Source: Galeopsis tetrahit (taxonomy: Eukaryota; Streptophyta; Magnoliopsida; Lamiales; Lamiaceae). Taken from it: a stretch of 64,000 bases of DNA. The notes below the pieces were generated by a model that saw nothing but the letters and a program-made list of their open reading frames with translations, had not been told where the DNA came from and searched no databases. This document shows positions 35,538-47,000 of this stretch, in pieces; the stretch's first letter is position 1, and every line of letters starts with the position of its first letter. The position numbers and the translations under genes were made by a program. The stretch is from contig OY776132.1 of NCBI GenBank assembly GCA_963675135.1, positions 66,664,850-66,728,849 on the forward strand, read 5' to 3'.

Positions 35538-35879
35538 GGGCATGATTGGTATGATTGAATGAAAATGTGATTGAATGGAATGAACTCATGAATGGAATGA
35601 AAGTCTGAATGGTCATTCTCATGATTGGTATTGACAAGGAATGGAAAAATCATTCCTTGATTGATTCCATTCTCATGATTGGTATAATAAAATGAATGCA
35701 AAATAATGTAAAAAGTTTATCTTAAATGACTAAAATACCCTTATACATATTTTATAGAAACATATTAAATTGGTTAATATGCTATTATTTTAATAATAAA
35801 ACTAAATATAAATAATCGTTCATTTAAAAAAAAATGATATACATTTTTACCCATTATTATAAGATGTAATCATGAAATA

Positions 35880-35918
<39 letters not shown>

Positions 35919-36458
35919 TCAGAGATTTCTTATGTATATATATAGAGAACAATACACTACTTGACTAGTTCTTCTCTTCTGCGTTTTGTTTTTTTCTCAG
36001 CGTTCTTCTCTTCTGCGTTTTTTTCTTAGCGGTTCTTCTCTTCTGCGTTTTTTTCTCAGCGTTCTGTGTTTTTTTCTTAGCGTTCTGCGTTTTTTCTCTT
36101 TTGCGTTCTTTCTCAGCATCTTTATGAATTAGGTTAATGAATATCGTATTTAATCGTGGATTAAGGTTGGATAAGAGGGTTAATGAAAATCTTTTTAATT
36201 GTTGATAAGGATAATTTTGTAAAAATATTTTTTTAATGATTTTTTTTTTTTTAGAAAATAAAAATAATTTGATTTCACGTAGAATGGAATGGGTAAAGAT
36301 AGGGGGATGGAGAGGAATCAGAATTCTTTATTTTTGGGAATCACCATTCCACGAGGAATCACGATTCCGTGTAAAAAAACATATCAATCATGAGATTAGG
36401 AATAAGTCCATGAATGCTCATTCCATTCTAAGTCCATTACCCCATACCAATCATGCCC
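35538..36458. mobile_element. PIF/Harbinger-like non-autonomous element (921 bp)
   Basis: Perfect 16-bp terminal inverted repeats (GGGCATGATTGGTATG at the left, its complement at 36443-36458) and a 3-bp target duplication tta (35535-35537, 36459-36461), the pattern of PIF/Harbinger elements. Subterminal repeats of tgattggtat occur inside the left end. No transposase is encoded. A pyrimidine-rich tandem array occupies the middle. Confidence 0.9.
35969..36118 (+). repeat. Pyrimidine-rich tandem repeat inside PIF-like element
   Basis: About five irregular copies of a 25-35 bp unit based on gttcttctcttctgcgtttt and ttctcagc. Confidence 0.75.
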
Positions 36459-36569
36459 TTATAGAATTATGTCTTACACTTGAAGTCGAGTACTTATATG
36501 TGCCCTAGTTGATAGGTCAATGGTCAACCGTTGACCGGTCAACTTTTTTTTTTTTGTAATTTTTTTTCT

Positions 36570-36763
36570 TCTAAAAAGTGTAAATTAATATAACTGAAAA
36601 GTGTAAGTCGTTATACTAAAAAGTGCAACACATTTTTTATTAAAAAGTACAAGTCAATATAACTGAAAGTGCAACACAATATTAATGAAAAGTCTAAGTT
36701 ATTATAACTGAAAAGTGCAATACAATTTTTTACTAAAAAGTGCAACACAATGTTATTAAAAAG
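36570..36763 (+). repeat. Degenerate actgaaaagtgcaacac repeats, left block
   Basis: Irregular repeats of actgaaaagtgcaacacaat and aaaagtgtaagtcattat. The block continues at 39291 after the Pack-MULE-like insertion. Confidence 0.7.
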
Positions 36764-37599
36764 GGAGAATTACACTATAGACCATTTTACCCTAAGTTTT
36801 TGTAAATCAAGGAAAATTTATTTGCTATTACATATCAAGCCAAAATCCAACTTAAATGTACAATTATACCCTTATGTTATAATTAATTTTAAATTTCAAA
36901 TTATGCAGTTATCCTCGAAATTTGTGCGAGTTAATTAAGTTTTCAAATTTAAAACTATCATTCCTAATCTACCAACTTCAAGAATATCAGTGCATATGAA
37001 TTCCTCGAAACATTCCTAATCTATCGACTTCAAAATTAAAATGGATTTCGAATCTTAAAAAATTAATTTTAGCAAAATTAGTATTATAAAGTCAACTATT
37101 AAAAACAAAATCGGTAAAAATATTTCTAAAATTCTGCTCATTTATAACTTTCTAAAATTTAAAAAAATTATTAATCTCCCAATTCGATTTCCATAAATAT
37201 GTTGCATATTCTCATTGACATTGCATATATAAAAAATTGTTGCATATGCAAAAATATGTTGCATACCACTTTTATAAATATATTTAATTTATTATATTTG
37301 AAAATGTCAATATGTCAAAGATATTATGACTATATTTAACACTATTTGAAAAGAATATATTAAGCGCATATATTTTGATATATGCATAAAGTAGTGCATA
37401 CATTAAATGCATATATAAAATATGCGTACATATAATTATATATGCTGTATATATAATTACATTTAAAACAATATGCATAAAATAAAGACTCCAACAACAA
37501 TTGATCAATCAATATTCAATACCCATTCCTCAATCTACTAGCCAAATCACACATGGTTATTTCTTCTTTTCACTCCTAAGTCGACCTCCATTTGTATTC

Positions 37600-37738
37600 A
37601 CTCCTCTTCCTTCTTTGGTTCCGCTAATCTCCTTTTCGGTTGTTTTCTCAGCCCAAAGGTAAATTGGATAGCTAATAAACTCAGGAAGCTTCTTTACGAG
37701 GTCCTTGATTCTTCACTCCTCAACGTATTCCAACTGCA
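37600..37738 (-). pseudogene. Hsp90 fragment captured in the Pack-MULE-like element
   Basis: The minus-strand frame gives QLEYVEE, a TGA, RIKDLVKKLPEFISYPIYLW and then EKTTEKEIS. This is the end of the Hsp90 N-terminal ATPase domain, where plant Hsp90 has a very similar FISYPI-LW-EKTTEKEI stretch. The TGA lies where the family has Arg, one C-to-T change from CGA. After EKEIS the similarity ends where the charged linker of Hsp90 would begin. The fragment spans about 40 codons and cannot give a working chaperone. Confidence 0.8.
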
Positions 37739-38473
37739 TATTCCATCATTCATAAACATTAATAACACAACCACTTATATTTGAATAAACAAAAAAAAAA
37801 AAAAAGCAGATGATCTAGAATTAGAATAAAACTACTGAATCCATCTACATTTGGCAAGCTACTGCTCTTGAACAACTTACAAACATTTCATAATACCTTG
37901 ATTTTAAGTCCACTCAAGTGATGTAACTCATCTCCTACTCGACTTTTCCAGGCCTTCTAGTGTAAAAACAATAATTTCTAGTTGTTAGGAACACAAACCT
38001 ATGGAATTCACCAAACTGGTGTTAAAATGCCAAAAATGACACACATTCAAATATTCCATCAGTGATCAGTGATTGTATAAGCATTTGTGGTATATGTGAA
38101 GCAGATCATACTTTCATACCCATTCTGACTCCACTGCAAAACAACATACATACTCCCAAATCAAGATGGAAATTCCCACTAGAAATTGACCACACAAAGA
38201 GCATTTCTTAACAAAATTTACAATCAATTCCATAGCAGATTAAATACAATGAAGATTCAAGAGGGACATTCTCAATGCTCCCACTATTTATGAGCTTGTT
38301 TTTCCAACCCAATGGATCTGTATAACAATCCAAAACCTTGAACCTAATTAAATTTTCAAATCCCAAAAAAGGCACCACAATCACAACGAAATTTTCATCA
38401 TAAAAGCTTCTCAACTAAGCAATAAATAGAAAAATGGAAAGAATCCATGAATCTTCACCTTGATCTTTAATCT

Positions 38474-38685
38474 TTAATCTTCACACCACAAAAAATCTTC
38501 ACCTTGATCTTTAATCTCCTCCTCACCGTGGATGATCTCCTCGAACCCGTACGGCCGCTCCGGCGACCTTGCCACCGTTTTCTTCTTCTCCGGTGCAATC
38601 TCATAAATTCCACCGACAAGGAACAGAACCAGCTTCATTAAATCTGGAGAAATCCCATGATTGATCACTTCAAAACATCCCACTT
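38474..38685 (-). pseudogene. 2-oxoglutarate-dependent dioxygenase N-terminal fragment (captured)
   Basis: The minus-strand frame reads GCFEVINHGISPDLMK, then a PEKKKTVARSPERPYGFEE stretch and ends FLWCED before TAA. The WGCFEVINHG-like start is the hallmark of the N-terminal (DIOX_N) domain of plant 2-oxoglutarate/Fe(II) dioxygenases. The catalytic HxD...H part is absent. There is no ATG; the frame is closed by TAA just upstream, and the sequence there looks like an exon boundary. A short direct duplication of the 3' end (ttcaccttgatctttaatct, about 38455-38515) follows. Confidence 0.75.
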
Positions 38686-38699
38686 AAATTTTAAAACAC

Positions 38700-39060
38700 A
38701 GAATTACATATCTTGAACAGATCGACGACGTCGTATTCGAGTGGATTTGGCTGAACCTTGGACAGGATTACATAGCTTGTTGGTGAAACAATGGCGTATC
38801 GTGACGGATCTGGCCGAACCTTGGACAGATCGACGCCATCGTGGTCGAGTTGTTGACAACAAATAAAGACCGCGGCGGTGGATCTTTAACAGATGTGATG
38901 GATGCTCTTTTGATTCGATTGTATACAAACCCGATTCTGGATTGTGGGGAGCGTTTAAGGAGCCGTTGAGGCGGGGATATTGCGGCGGTGGCTAGGCTGT
39001 AACATGGTGGTGTCGGGACCGGTTGCGCCGCCGTGAGGTGTAGGGTTTTGAATCTGAAGG
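38700..39060 (-). other. GC-richer segment of the Pack-MULE-like element, possible captured exon
   Basis: Markedly richer in GC than its surroundings. One minus-strand frame (about 38705-38850) stays open, with two similar units containing LSKVRPDPSRYAIV and LSKVQPNPLEYDVV. This suggests a captured and internally duplicated coding piece of unknown origin. Confidence 0.4.
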
Positions 39061-39290
39061 GAGATGAGTTTTAAAATGAGAAATGATGTGATAGAGATTG
39101 AAACGGATTCTCATAATATGAGAGTATATTATTGAATTTAATTGTTGATTCTTTTAATATATTGATTTGAGGGCATATTAGGAATGTCAAATATGGATTT
39201 GTCTTAATTTGTAATATCAATAATTTTTGTCTTGAATTTAAAGATGGACTAGGATCTTGGTCTATAATGTCAATAAACTCTATTAAAAAG

Positions 39291-39700
39291 TGCATGTCAG
39301 TATCACAATTTTTTTATGAAAAGTGTAAGTCATTATAACTGAAAAGTGCAATACAATATTAATGAAAAATGTAAGTTATTATAACTGAAAAATGCAACAC
39401 ATTTTTTATTAAAAATTGTAAACTGTTATAATTGAAAAGTACAACACAATTTTTTACTGAAAAGTGCAACACAATATTCGAAAAGTGTAAGTTATTATAA
39501 CTGAAAAGTGCAAGTCAATATTACTGAAAAGTGCAACACAATTTTTAATGAAAAGTGTAAGTCACTATAATTGAAAAGTGCAACACAGTTTTAATGAAAA
39601 GTGTAAGACACACCGAATCTACACAAGACCTGGTAAACTCAAGTTCTTATATAATTGAAAAATAAAATATTATTAAAAAGTGTAAGTCACTCTAAATTAA
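39291..39700 (+). repeat. Degenerate actgaaaagtgcaacac repeats, right block
   Basis: Same motif family as 36570-36763. About 15 irregular copies of gaaaagtgcaacac and gaaaagtgtaagt alternate here. Confidence 0.75.
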
Positions 39701-41747
39701 AAGTTGAATTGGTCAAATCAAGTTCTTATACAGACTTGACTTGAGTTACACAAGACCTATTCTAGAATTATTGTTAAATTCAAATTTAAATATTAACGTG
39801 TCTTCCGCTGCTCTCTACAGAAACCTATATATATATACTAGCGTAAGACCCGCTTTTTATGCGGGGTTGAAATAAATTTACAATATATTTTAATTTATTA
39901 ACTAATAAAAATAATATTTGAAATATGTATAAATTTATAAATTTGTTATTCTATTAAGGGTGATGATAAATGTCTAGAATGTGAACATTCAAAAAATGAC
40001 AAAATCGTAACATTAATAAAAAAATTCATTCAAAATGTCTAAAATATTTTTAACTGGAAAAATAAAATAAAATTCAGAATACATTAAGATGATGTTTACT
40101 TTGTGTTTTGAGTGGTTTTGAAATTCTGGGTTTTTAAAACCTTGATAAATATTAGTAATACGTGTGTTTCTTTTAAGTTTTAGAATAGTAGAAGATTTTA
40201 ATTTTATGTCAATGTTCAATGTGTGTGATTGAATGAAATTGTATTATTATATTATTGTTAGGTGAGATTAATTATAATGATCAGTTGATTGTGTAATGAT
40301 TGAATGTATTATATTATTGTATTATTATAGTATTATTATATTATTGTTGAAAAAAATTATAATGATTGGAGTGATATTATGTAGATATAATTTTATGTCA
40401 AATCAATATGTTTGATATGGGTGATTTTTAATGGATTTTTAAAAATCGATTTTTAAATCTCAAAATAAAACGGGGGTAGGATCTTAATATCCAAAACCTG
40501 ATTTTTAAAATCAAAAGTAAACATCACCTAAAAGTTAAATATTCATTACACAACATTCAGAAGGTCCGAAATAAGGACAAATATATTTATCTTTTTATTA
40601 AAAGAAAAAAAAAAGTAGTCTTAGTAGAAATTACATCATATAGAAAATTGCATTCTTAGTCCAATTAGCCATGTCCATGGACATGTTTCAATAGTGTATC
40701 CTATTAAATATGATTTCTTAAATTAATGCTAATTAATTACTTGTAAAATTTATTTCAATTAATTTTTCTAACCAAAATCTATAATTACATGATTGAAAAC
40801 TGAATCAATTGAATTAGGTCAACATTTATTTCAATCAATTTACATTCAAGATATTTTTTTTCCAGTAAATATTTATTTCAATATAATTTGTTTTAAGATT
40901 AATTTATTTACAATTACATCAACAATTTAATTGAAATCTAAAATTAATTTTCATATAATTAGATGAACAATTTAATTTTATATTAAATTAGTGAAAACTG
41001 AATTAATTGAAATTTAATTATTTTTAAGTATATCACATTCAACATTTCATAGAGATTTTTAAGTTATTACTATAAATTTTATATTGAGTAAAAAATAATT
41101 TTAATTAATTAATATACTTGTATTAAAGTATGTGATATAGATAAAATCAACAAAATTAGTGTCATACATTAATTCAAGGAAACACGTGACATAGTGAATA
41201 AATAAATTCAATAAAAAAAATATAGCAATAGGTTGAAATAGTCAACATGTCATAATTAAAAAAAAAAAGTAGATTATAGATAATAGTCAATCATGGATTT
41301 AATTGAATTAATTATGCAAGATTTAAAGTTAATGATATGGTCTTAAAATACTAATTTCATAAATATTAAATACCAACTAATGTAAATAAGTAATGAAACA
41401 AATTTCAGAAATTTTGAAATTTTCTTACACTAAAAATAAATGACCAGACCGAGATTATTGCTAGATTGAAAATATTAAAGTAAAAACTGAAAATATTAAT
41501 TAATAAAAACTGAAATGAATTAGTCAACATTAAAGTAAAAGGGAATCAATTTTAGATTGAAAATATTAATTATGTACAATAATTGATTGCACAAAAATTG
41601 GAAACATTTAAGGAAACAAATTAAAATAATCAAGTATTGATGGTTGATTAAAATTTTGAAATTTGATTTTCCATACAAAAAGATTGCAAAATTAGAAATT
41701 TGATATCTCAAAAATATAATGTCTTGTTTTAACGTCAACATGTCATG

Positions 41748-42868
41748 TGTAGACGAGTAAAATTCAATTACGAATTAAATCGCGACATGTGGAAATTACG
41801 GGTTAAATATTAATTAAATTTATTATTTATTTGTTGGAATAAAATTAATTCCTAAAAAATAAATATATAATTAATTATTATTCCCTCCAATTAATTTGGG
41901 TCTCCAAAGCCCAATAAATCAAGTTAAAATTCAAGACGGGCCTCTAAAGTCCGGTAAATTAATACGGGTCTCTAAAGCTCGATAAGTAAAGACGGATCTC
42001 TAAAATCCAGAAAATCCAAACAGACCTCTAAAGTCCAACAAATTAAATTGGGCCCAAGTTTGATAATTTGAGCCCAAAGGGCATTCTTAGCCCATCAAGC
42101 AAATTCAAAATTTTGAATTAAAGCCCTAACTACTTGCACAAAAATCTCCAGGCCTACACCTATAAATAGAGGCCTCATTTCATTCATTTTGAAAAACAAG
42201 AAATCAGAAGCATTCAAGGCTCTAAAATTCTCTGCAGAGATTTTAGAGTGTTCTTCAGCAATTGGAGGAGATTCAAAGGCGTTCTTCGTGCAAAGCATCA
42301 AGAAGCAGTGTTCGAGTGGAGATCAAGGTGCTAAGCCTCTTCGATTCGGCGTTTCTTCAAGGCGTTCTTCGTGCAAAGCAGCAAGAAGCAGTGTTCGAGT
42401 GGAGATCAAGGTGCTAAGCCTCTTCGATTCGGCGTTTCTTCAAAGTTCTTCGTGGATCTTCAACGGAAAAGTCCCAATAAGTCCCGAAAAAGTCCCGAAA
42501 AGTCCCGAAAATCAACGTTTAATCCAAAATACGGCGTCAAGCCTTTGGATTAATGTTACAAAGTCCCAAGTTCAAGAACGATCTTCAACGACGTTCATCA
42601 CAAAAGTCCATAAATTCAACGTTTAATCCAAAAATACGGTGCTAAACCCTTGGATTAACGTTATAAAAGCCCCAAATACAAGATCGGAAAGGATTCGGCT
42701 GCGGATCCAGCTCCAAAAGCTCAAAAGTTCAAGTGAAGTTCAAGAAGAGAGAATCAGAGGAGAGATTAGAGATTGTAACCCGCAATATTCATCGGTTTAA
42801 ATCCGAAATTAAATACATCGTTTACCATTTTCGCGTTTTATTATTTAATTCACGAATTTGTGTTTACA
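41748..42868 (+). repeat. 5' LTR of Tat element (1121 bp)
   Basis: Starts TGTAGAC and ends GTTTACA. U3 (41897-42037) holds about five diverged copies of a 35-bp unit around cctctaaagtcc. The TATA box tataaata is at 42161-42168. An 83-bp exact-looking tandem duplication follows (42276-42358, 42359-42441, one base different). A 145-codon ORF across it is judged fortuitous. Confidence 0.95.
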
Positions 42869-42870
42869 AA

Positions 42871-42889
42871 TTGGCACGCCCAGTGGGAC
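42871..42889 (+). promoter_or_regulatory. Primer-binding site of Tat element
   Basis: ttggcacgcccagtgggac begins two bases after the 5' LTR, the position of the tRNA primer site. I did not assign the tRNA. Confidence 0.75.
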
Positions 42890-42936
42890 AATCTCTACCT
42901 CTCATCTCTACTCTTCAAGCAAATCAAGTCTCGACG

Positions 42937-44067
42937 ATGACACCAATCAAGATTAAGATCAAGAGAGGTGTTGCATCCGGATCAGCTGGTCTTGACTTTG
43001 AAGACGTGAACGTAGTCACGAGGAGTATGTCAAGAAGCTCCAAGTCATTGTCTTCTTCAGAGAAGGCTACTGCAGAGGGTCCACTACCCAACACTGTGAA
43101 TGAGGAGAACAATCCAGCATGTTCCCCTACTCGTTCCACAGCGAGCTCATCGGATTCAAGCACAGCCTCAGCAATGGCGACAGACACTACGACTGTTGAG
43201 GAGCAACTGGCAAGCTTAACTCGAGCCATAGAAGGACTCACAAAACATGTCCAAGAACAGGATGCCCAGATTGCTAAGCTGATAAGCAATGCGGACAAAG
43301 GAAAGCAAGTAGAAGGGCATGATGCTGAGACGTCTGGTGATCGCCAACCAATGGAAGTTGACCAAACTCTTAAGGATTTACAAGTTTCTCCCGATGGTTT
43401 GGTGCCCGTTGACCGATTGAAAGAAATCATACTTGGGGCAATCAAAGATAAATTGGAGGAAAATCCCAAGTCTTCATTTACCTACAGCAAGCCTTACACG
43501 AAGAGGATTGACGGTTTGAAGATGCCAGCTGGTTATCAACCTCCAAAGTTGCAGCAGTTCGATGGAAAGGGTAATCCAAAGCAGCATATTGCCCACTTCG
43601 TAGAGACTTGCAACAATGCCGGCACTTACGGAGATCACTTGGTAAAGCAATTTGTACGCTCTTTAAAGGGCAATGCATTTGATTGGTATACCGATTTGGA
43701 AGCTAGCTCGATTGATAGTTGGGAGCAAATGGAGCAGGAATTTCTCAACCGGTTTTACAGCACTCGTAGAACGGTGAGCATGATTGAATTGACGAACACT
43801 CGTCAATCGAAAGAGGAATCGGTGATAAATTATATAAACCGATGGAGGAACTTAAGTTTGAATTGCAAGGACAGATTGACCGAAGCCTCGGCAATCGAGA
43901 TGTGTATTCAAGGAATGCAGTGGGGTCTTCGATATATCCTACAAGCAATTCGGCCAAGATCGTTCGAAGATTTGGCGACTAAAGCTCACGATATGGAGCT
44001 GAGTATGTCTACAACCAGAGCTGGAGGGCCGCCAACTCAGGAGCCTTGGAAGTTCAAAGACAAGTAG
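42937..44067 (+). CDS. gag: Tat element gag
   Basis: From the ATG at 42937 (first in frame after the PBS) the protein has 376 residues and ends in TAG at 44065-44067. Residues about 1-90 are Ser/Thr-rich. A coiled-coil-like segment follows (EEQLASLTRAIEGLTKHVQE). The retrotransposon gag core is at about 210-330 (QFDGKGNPKQHIAHFVETC and an LKGNAFDWYTDLE block). It would form the particle shell around the element RNA. The pol frame continues in the same frame after this single TAG, so expression of pol may need stop readthrough, unless the TAG is a lesion. Confidence 0.85.
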   Translation: MTPIKIKIKRGVASGSAGLDFEDVNVVTRSMSRSSKSLSSSEKATAEGPLPNTVNEENNPACSPTRSTASSSDSSTASAMATDTTTVEEQLASLTRAIEGLTKHVQEQDAQIAKLISNADKGKQVEGHDAETSGDRQPMEVDQTLKDLQVSPDGLVPVDRLKEIILGAIKDKLEENPKSSFTYSKPYTKRIDGLKMPAGYQPPKLQQFDGKGNPKQHIAHFVETCNNAGTYGDHLVKQFVRSLKGNAFDWYTDLEASSIDSWEQMEQEFLNRFYSTRRTVSMIELTNTRQSKEESVINYINRWRNLSLNCKDRLTEASAIEMCIQGMQWGLRYILQAIRPRSFEDLATKAHDMELSMSTTRAGGPPTQEPWKFKDK

Positions 44068-47000
44068 GAAGTTAAGAAAGGGGGCAAACCTTTCATTAAA
44101 GATTCGAATAAAGAATCCATGGCAGTGACCGCTACTGCTGTCAAATTCAGAAAGGGTGAAACTGATGTAGGGAGTAAAGGAAAAGGCGTCACCCAAGAAT
44201 GGGGGCAAAGGAGAACAAGTCTGAGGGAATTGCAACAAAAGCAGTATCCATTCCTAGACTCTGACATACCCGGAATGTTCGATGACCTGATCAAGAATGA
44301 TCTCATCGAATTACCAGAAATGAAACGACCAGATGAAGCTGGGCGAACGGATGACCCAAAGTATTGCAAATACCATCGGTTGGTAGGGCATCCAATCCAA
44401 GACTGTTTCATATTCAAGGAGAAAGTTATGCAGCTAGCCAGAGAAGGAAAGATCTTGCTAGAGGATAGTGAGACAACGGCGAATGCTGTCACAATTGAGA
44501 ATAACAACGAATGCAGAGATCTCTCTTGCCACATGACTAGCGAGGAAGATGATGAACGACCTCAGACCAACGATGGTCTTGATGACAAAGTTAATGATTG
44601 TTTCTCAACGATAGCTTTCACGGATGAAGACTTGATGCTTGGTTCAGAATCCCATAACAGGCCACTATTCGTAGTTGGCCATACTCGAGAGCAGAAAATA
44701 AATCGGATATTGATTGATGGAGGTTCTGGGGTAAACATTTTACCCTTACGGGTGATGAAAAAGATGGAGATACATATGGATGAACTCGCAGGCAGTCGTT
44801 TGATGATACATGGATTTAATCAGGAAGGACAGAGGGCCCTTGGCACCATAGTGTTGGATTTGCTAATTGGTGGGATGACATCGACTGTAACTCTCCACGT
44901 CATAGATGCCAGGACTTCATATAACATGCTTCTAGGGCGCCCGTGGCTGCACGAAAATGGTGTGGTTCCTTCTACCCTACATCAATGCTTCAAATACTTT
45001 AGTCAAGGGGTTGTGAAAACAGTGGTCGGAGATGATAAACCTTTCACAGAGGCAGAGTCGTACTTTGCTGATGCCAAGTACTTCTTTCGAGGTGCGAAAG
45101 AAACAAAGAACGAGGAAGGTCCGACACGGAAAGATTGCAAGGAGGCGTCAACATCTCGCCCCAAAGAGAACAAATCGGTTCCCTCTATTGTTGAGGCATT
45201 GGAGGAGTTAACATTGCCGTTAACTAAACTGGATGGAAAGAAGCCATCTTCACAGCCAATTAAGGGGTTTGTTCGTCCTACTCAAGGACCTAAGGTGGAA
45301 CATGGAGAGGAGATGGGACGTGATGTTACAAAGTTTTATGGTCCTAAAGCTTACAAACTTTTAGTCAAAGCCGGGTATGATACACGGGAAAATTGTGCAT
45401 TGGGGAAGGGTGTTAGTCAGTCAGAATATGGACTTAATGACACCCAGAAAATGTTGAGAAAGAGCGGCTATGCCGTCAAGAGTACCAAAATGGGACTTGG
45501 TTATACTACGAAGAATCCGGTTCGCATTGCTATTAAAAGAGCCAATGCCAACCACATTTCTGAAGAAGAATACTCATCGACAAAGGATGCATTCGATGAA
45601 GATGGTAAGAAGATAAGACGACTTTCAGTCTTTGAGAGACTTGGAAAGTCTGCTAGCAAGAATAGTAAGAAAACGAAACGCCCCTCAGTCTTTGATAGAC
45701 TCGGGCCACAGACCCATCATCAAAAGTTGGGTGTTTCCAAAGTTCGGAGCTCAAAGCAATCCCGCATAAAGAGGCAGCATACGTTGACAATAGCATATGG
45801 GGGAGGATCCAAAGCCAGAAGGCAAACCATTGTTCTCGCTCAAGAGTATAGCGACGAAGAAGATGATACAGAAAGTATAGCTTCTTCCAATTTCGTCAAC
45901 ACCTATGACATTCGGCAGCAAGTGTCACAAGATATGAGATCACGTGTGGATCTTACGAATACAAATGAATACAATGAAGACATCGCAACTGTGAATCACA
46001 TCACCGAATGCGAAGATGTTCAAGTGGAGGAAGTGGATGCAGAGGATGCTCCTCCAGAACTCGAAGAGGGCGTCAAGACAACTATTGATGAGTTGAAAGA
46101 AATTAACTTAGGTGATGTTAACGACCCGCGACCAATCTATGTGAGTGCTTTATTGTCCGATTATGAGGAAGAAACTTACATTGAACTGCTACGTGAGTTC
46201 AGAGATGTATTTGCATGGTCGTATAAAGAGATGCCGGGACTGGACCCAAAAGTAGCAGTGCACCATCTCTCAGTAAAGAAGGGAGTTCGACCAGTCAAGC
46301 AGACTCAACGTCGATTCCGACCAGATCTTGTTCCATTAATTGAAGCTGAGGTGAACAAGCTTATTGAAGTCGGTTTCATCAGAGAAGTAAAGTATCCTAC
46401 ATGGATCTCAAGCATTGTCCCAGTGAGAAAGAAGAACGGACAAATTCGTGTGTGTGTTGACTTTCGGGATTTGAATGTTGCATGTCCCAAAGATGATTTT
46501 CCGTTACCTATTCCCGAACTTATGATTGATGCAACAACGGGTCATGAAGCTCTAAGTTTCATGGATGGGTCGTCGGGTTACAATCAAATTCACATGTTGC
46601 CAAAAGACGAAGAGCTCACTGCTTTTCGTACCCCAAAAGGAATATACTGCTACAAAGTGATGCCATTTGGTTTGAAGAATGCAGGCGCAACATACCAAAG
46701 AGCCATGCAAAGGATTTTCGACGACATGCTTCACAAGAATGTTGAATGTTACGTTGATGACTTAGTCGTAAAATCAAAGAGGAGGAATGATCACCTCCAA
46801 GACCTGAGGGTTGTTTTTGAACGCTTGAGGCGTTACCAGCTTAGGATGAATCCTTTGAAGTGTGCATTTAGAGTCAAATCGGGAAAGTTTCTTGGATTTG
46901 TGGTTCGCCAGCGAGGGATTGAAATCGAGCAAGCAAAGATTGACGCAATCTTAAAGATCCCGGAACCTCGAAATATTCATGAGCTTAAAAGCCTACAAGG

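Larger units (their letters stand above)
36764..39280. mobile_element. Pack-MULE-like element (2.5 kb) with captured gene fragments
   Basis: Long imperfect terminal inverted repeats (left ggagaattacactatagacc, right read inward gagtttattgac then attatagacc, similarity continuing for about 100 bases) and a perfect 10-bp direct repeat tattaaaaag at 36754-36763 and 39281-39290. Long inverted ends with a 9-11 bp duplication are the Mutator pattern. The flanks belong to an aaaagtg repeat family, so part of the duplication could be fortuitous. No mudrA-type transposase is seen. On the minus strand it holds fragments of an Hsp90 gene and of a 2-oxoglutarate-dependent dioxygenase gene. Confidence 0.75.

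Noticed and set aside
37284..37508. Minus ORF rich in Ile and Tyr
   Set aside because: AT-rich interior of the Pack-MULE-like element, made of atatgcata repeats, with no motif.
42189..42626. 145-codon ORF in the Tat LTR, repeated at 53275-53712
   Set aside because: It lies across LTR leader repeats, has no domain, and is duplicated only because LTRs are duplicated.
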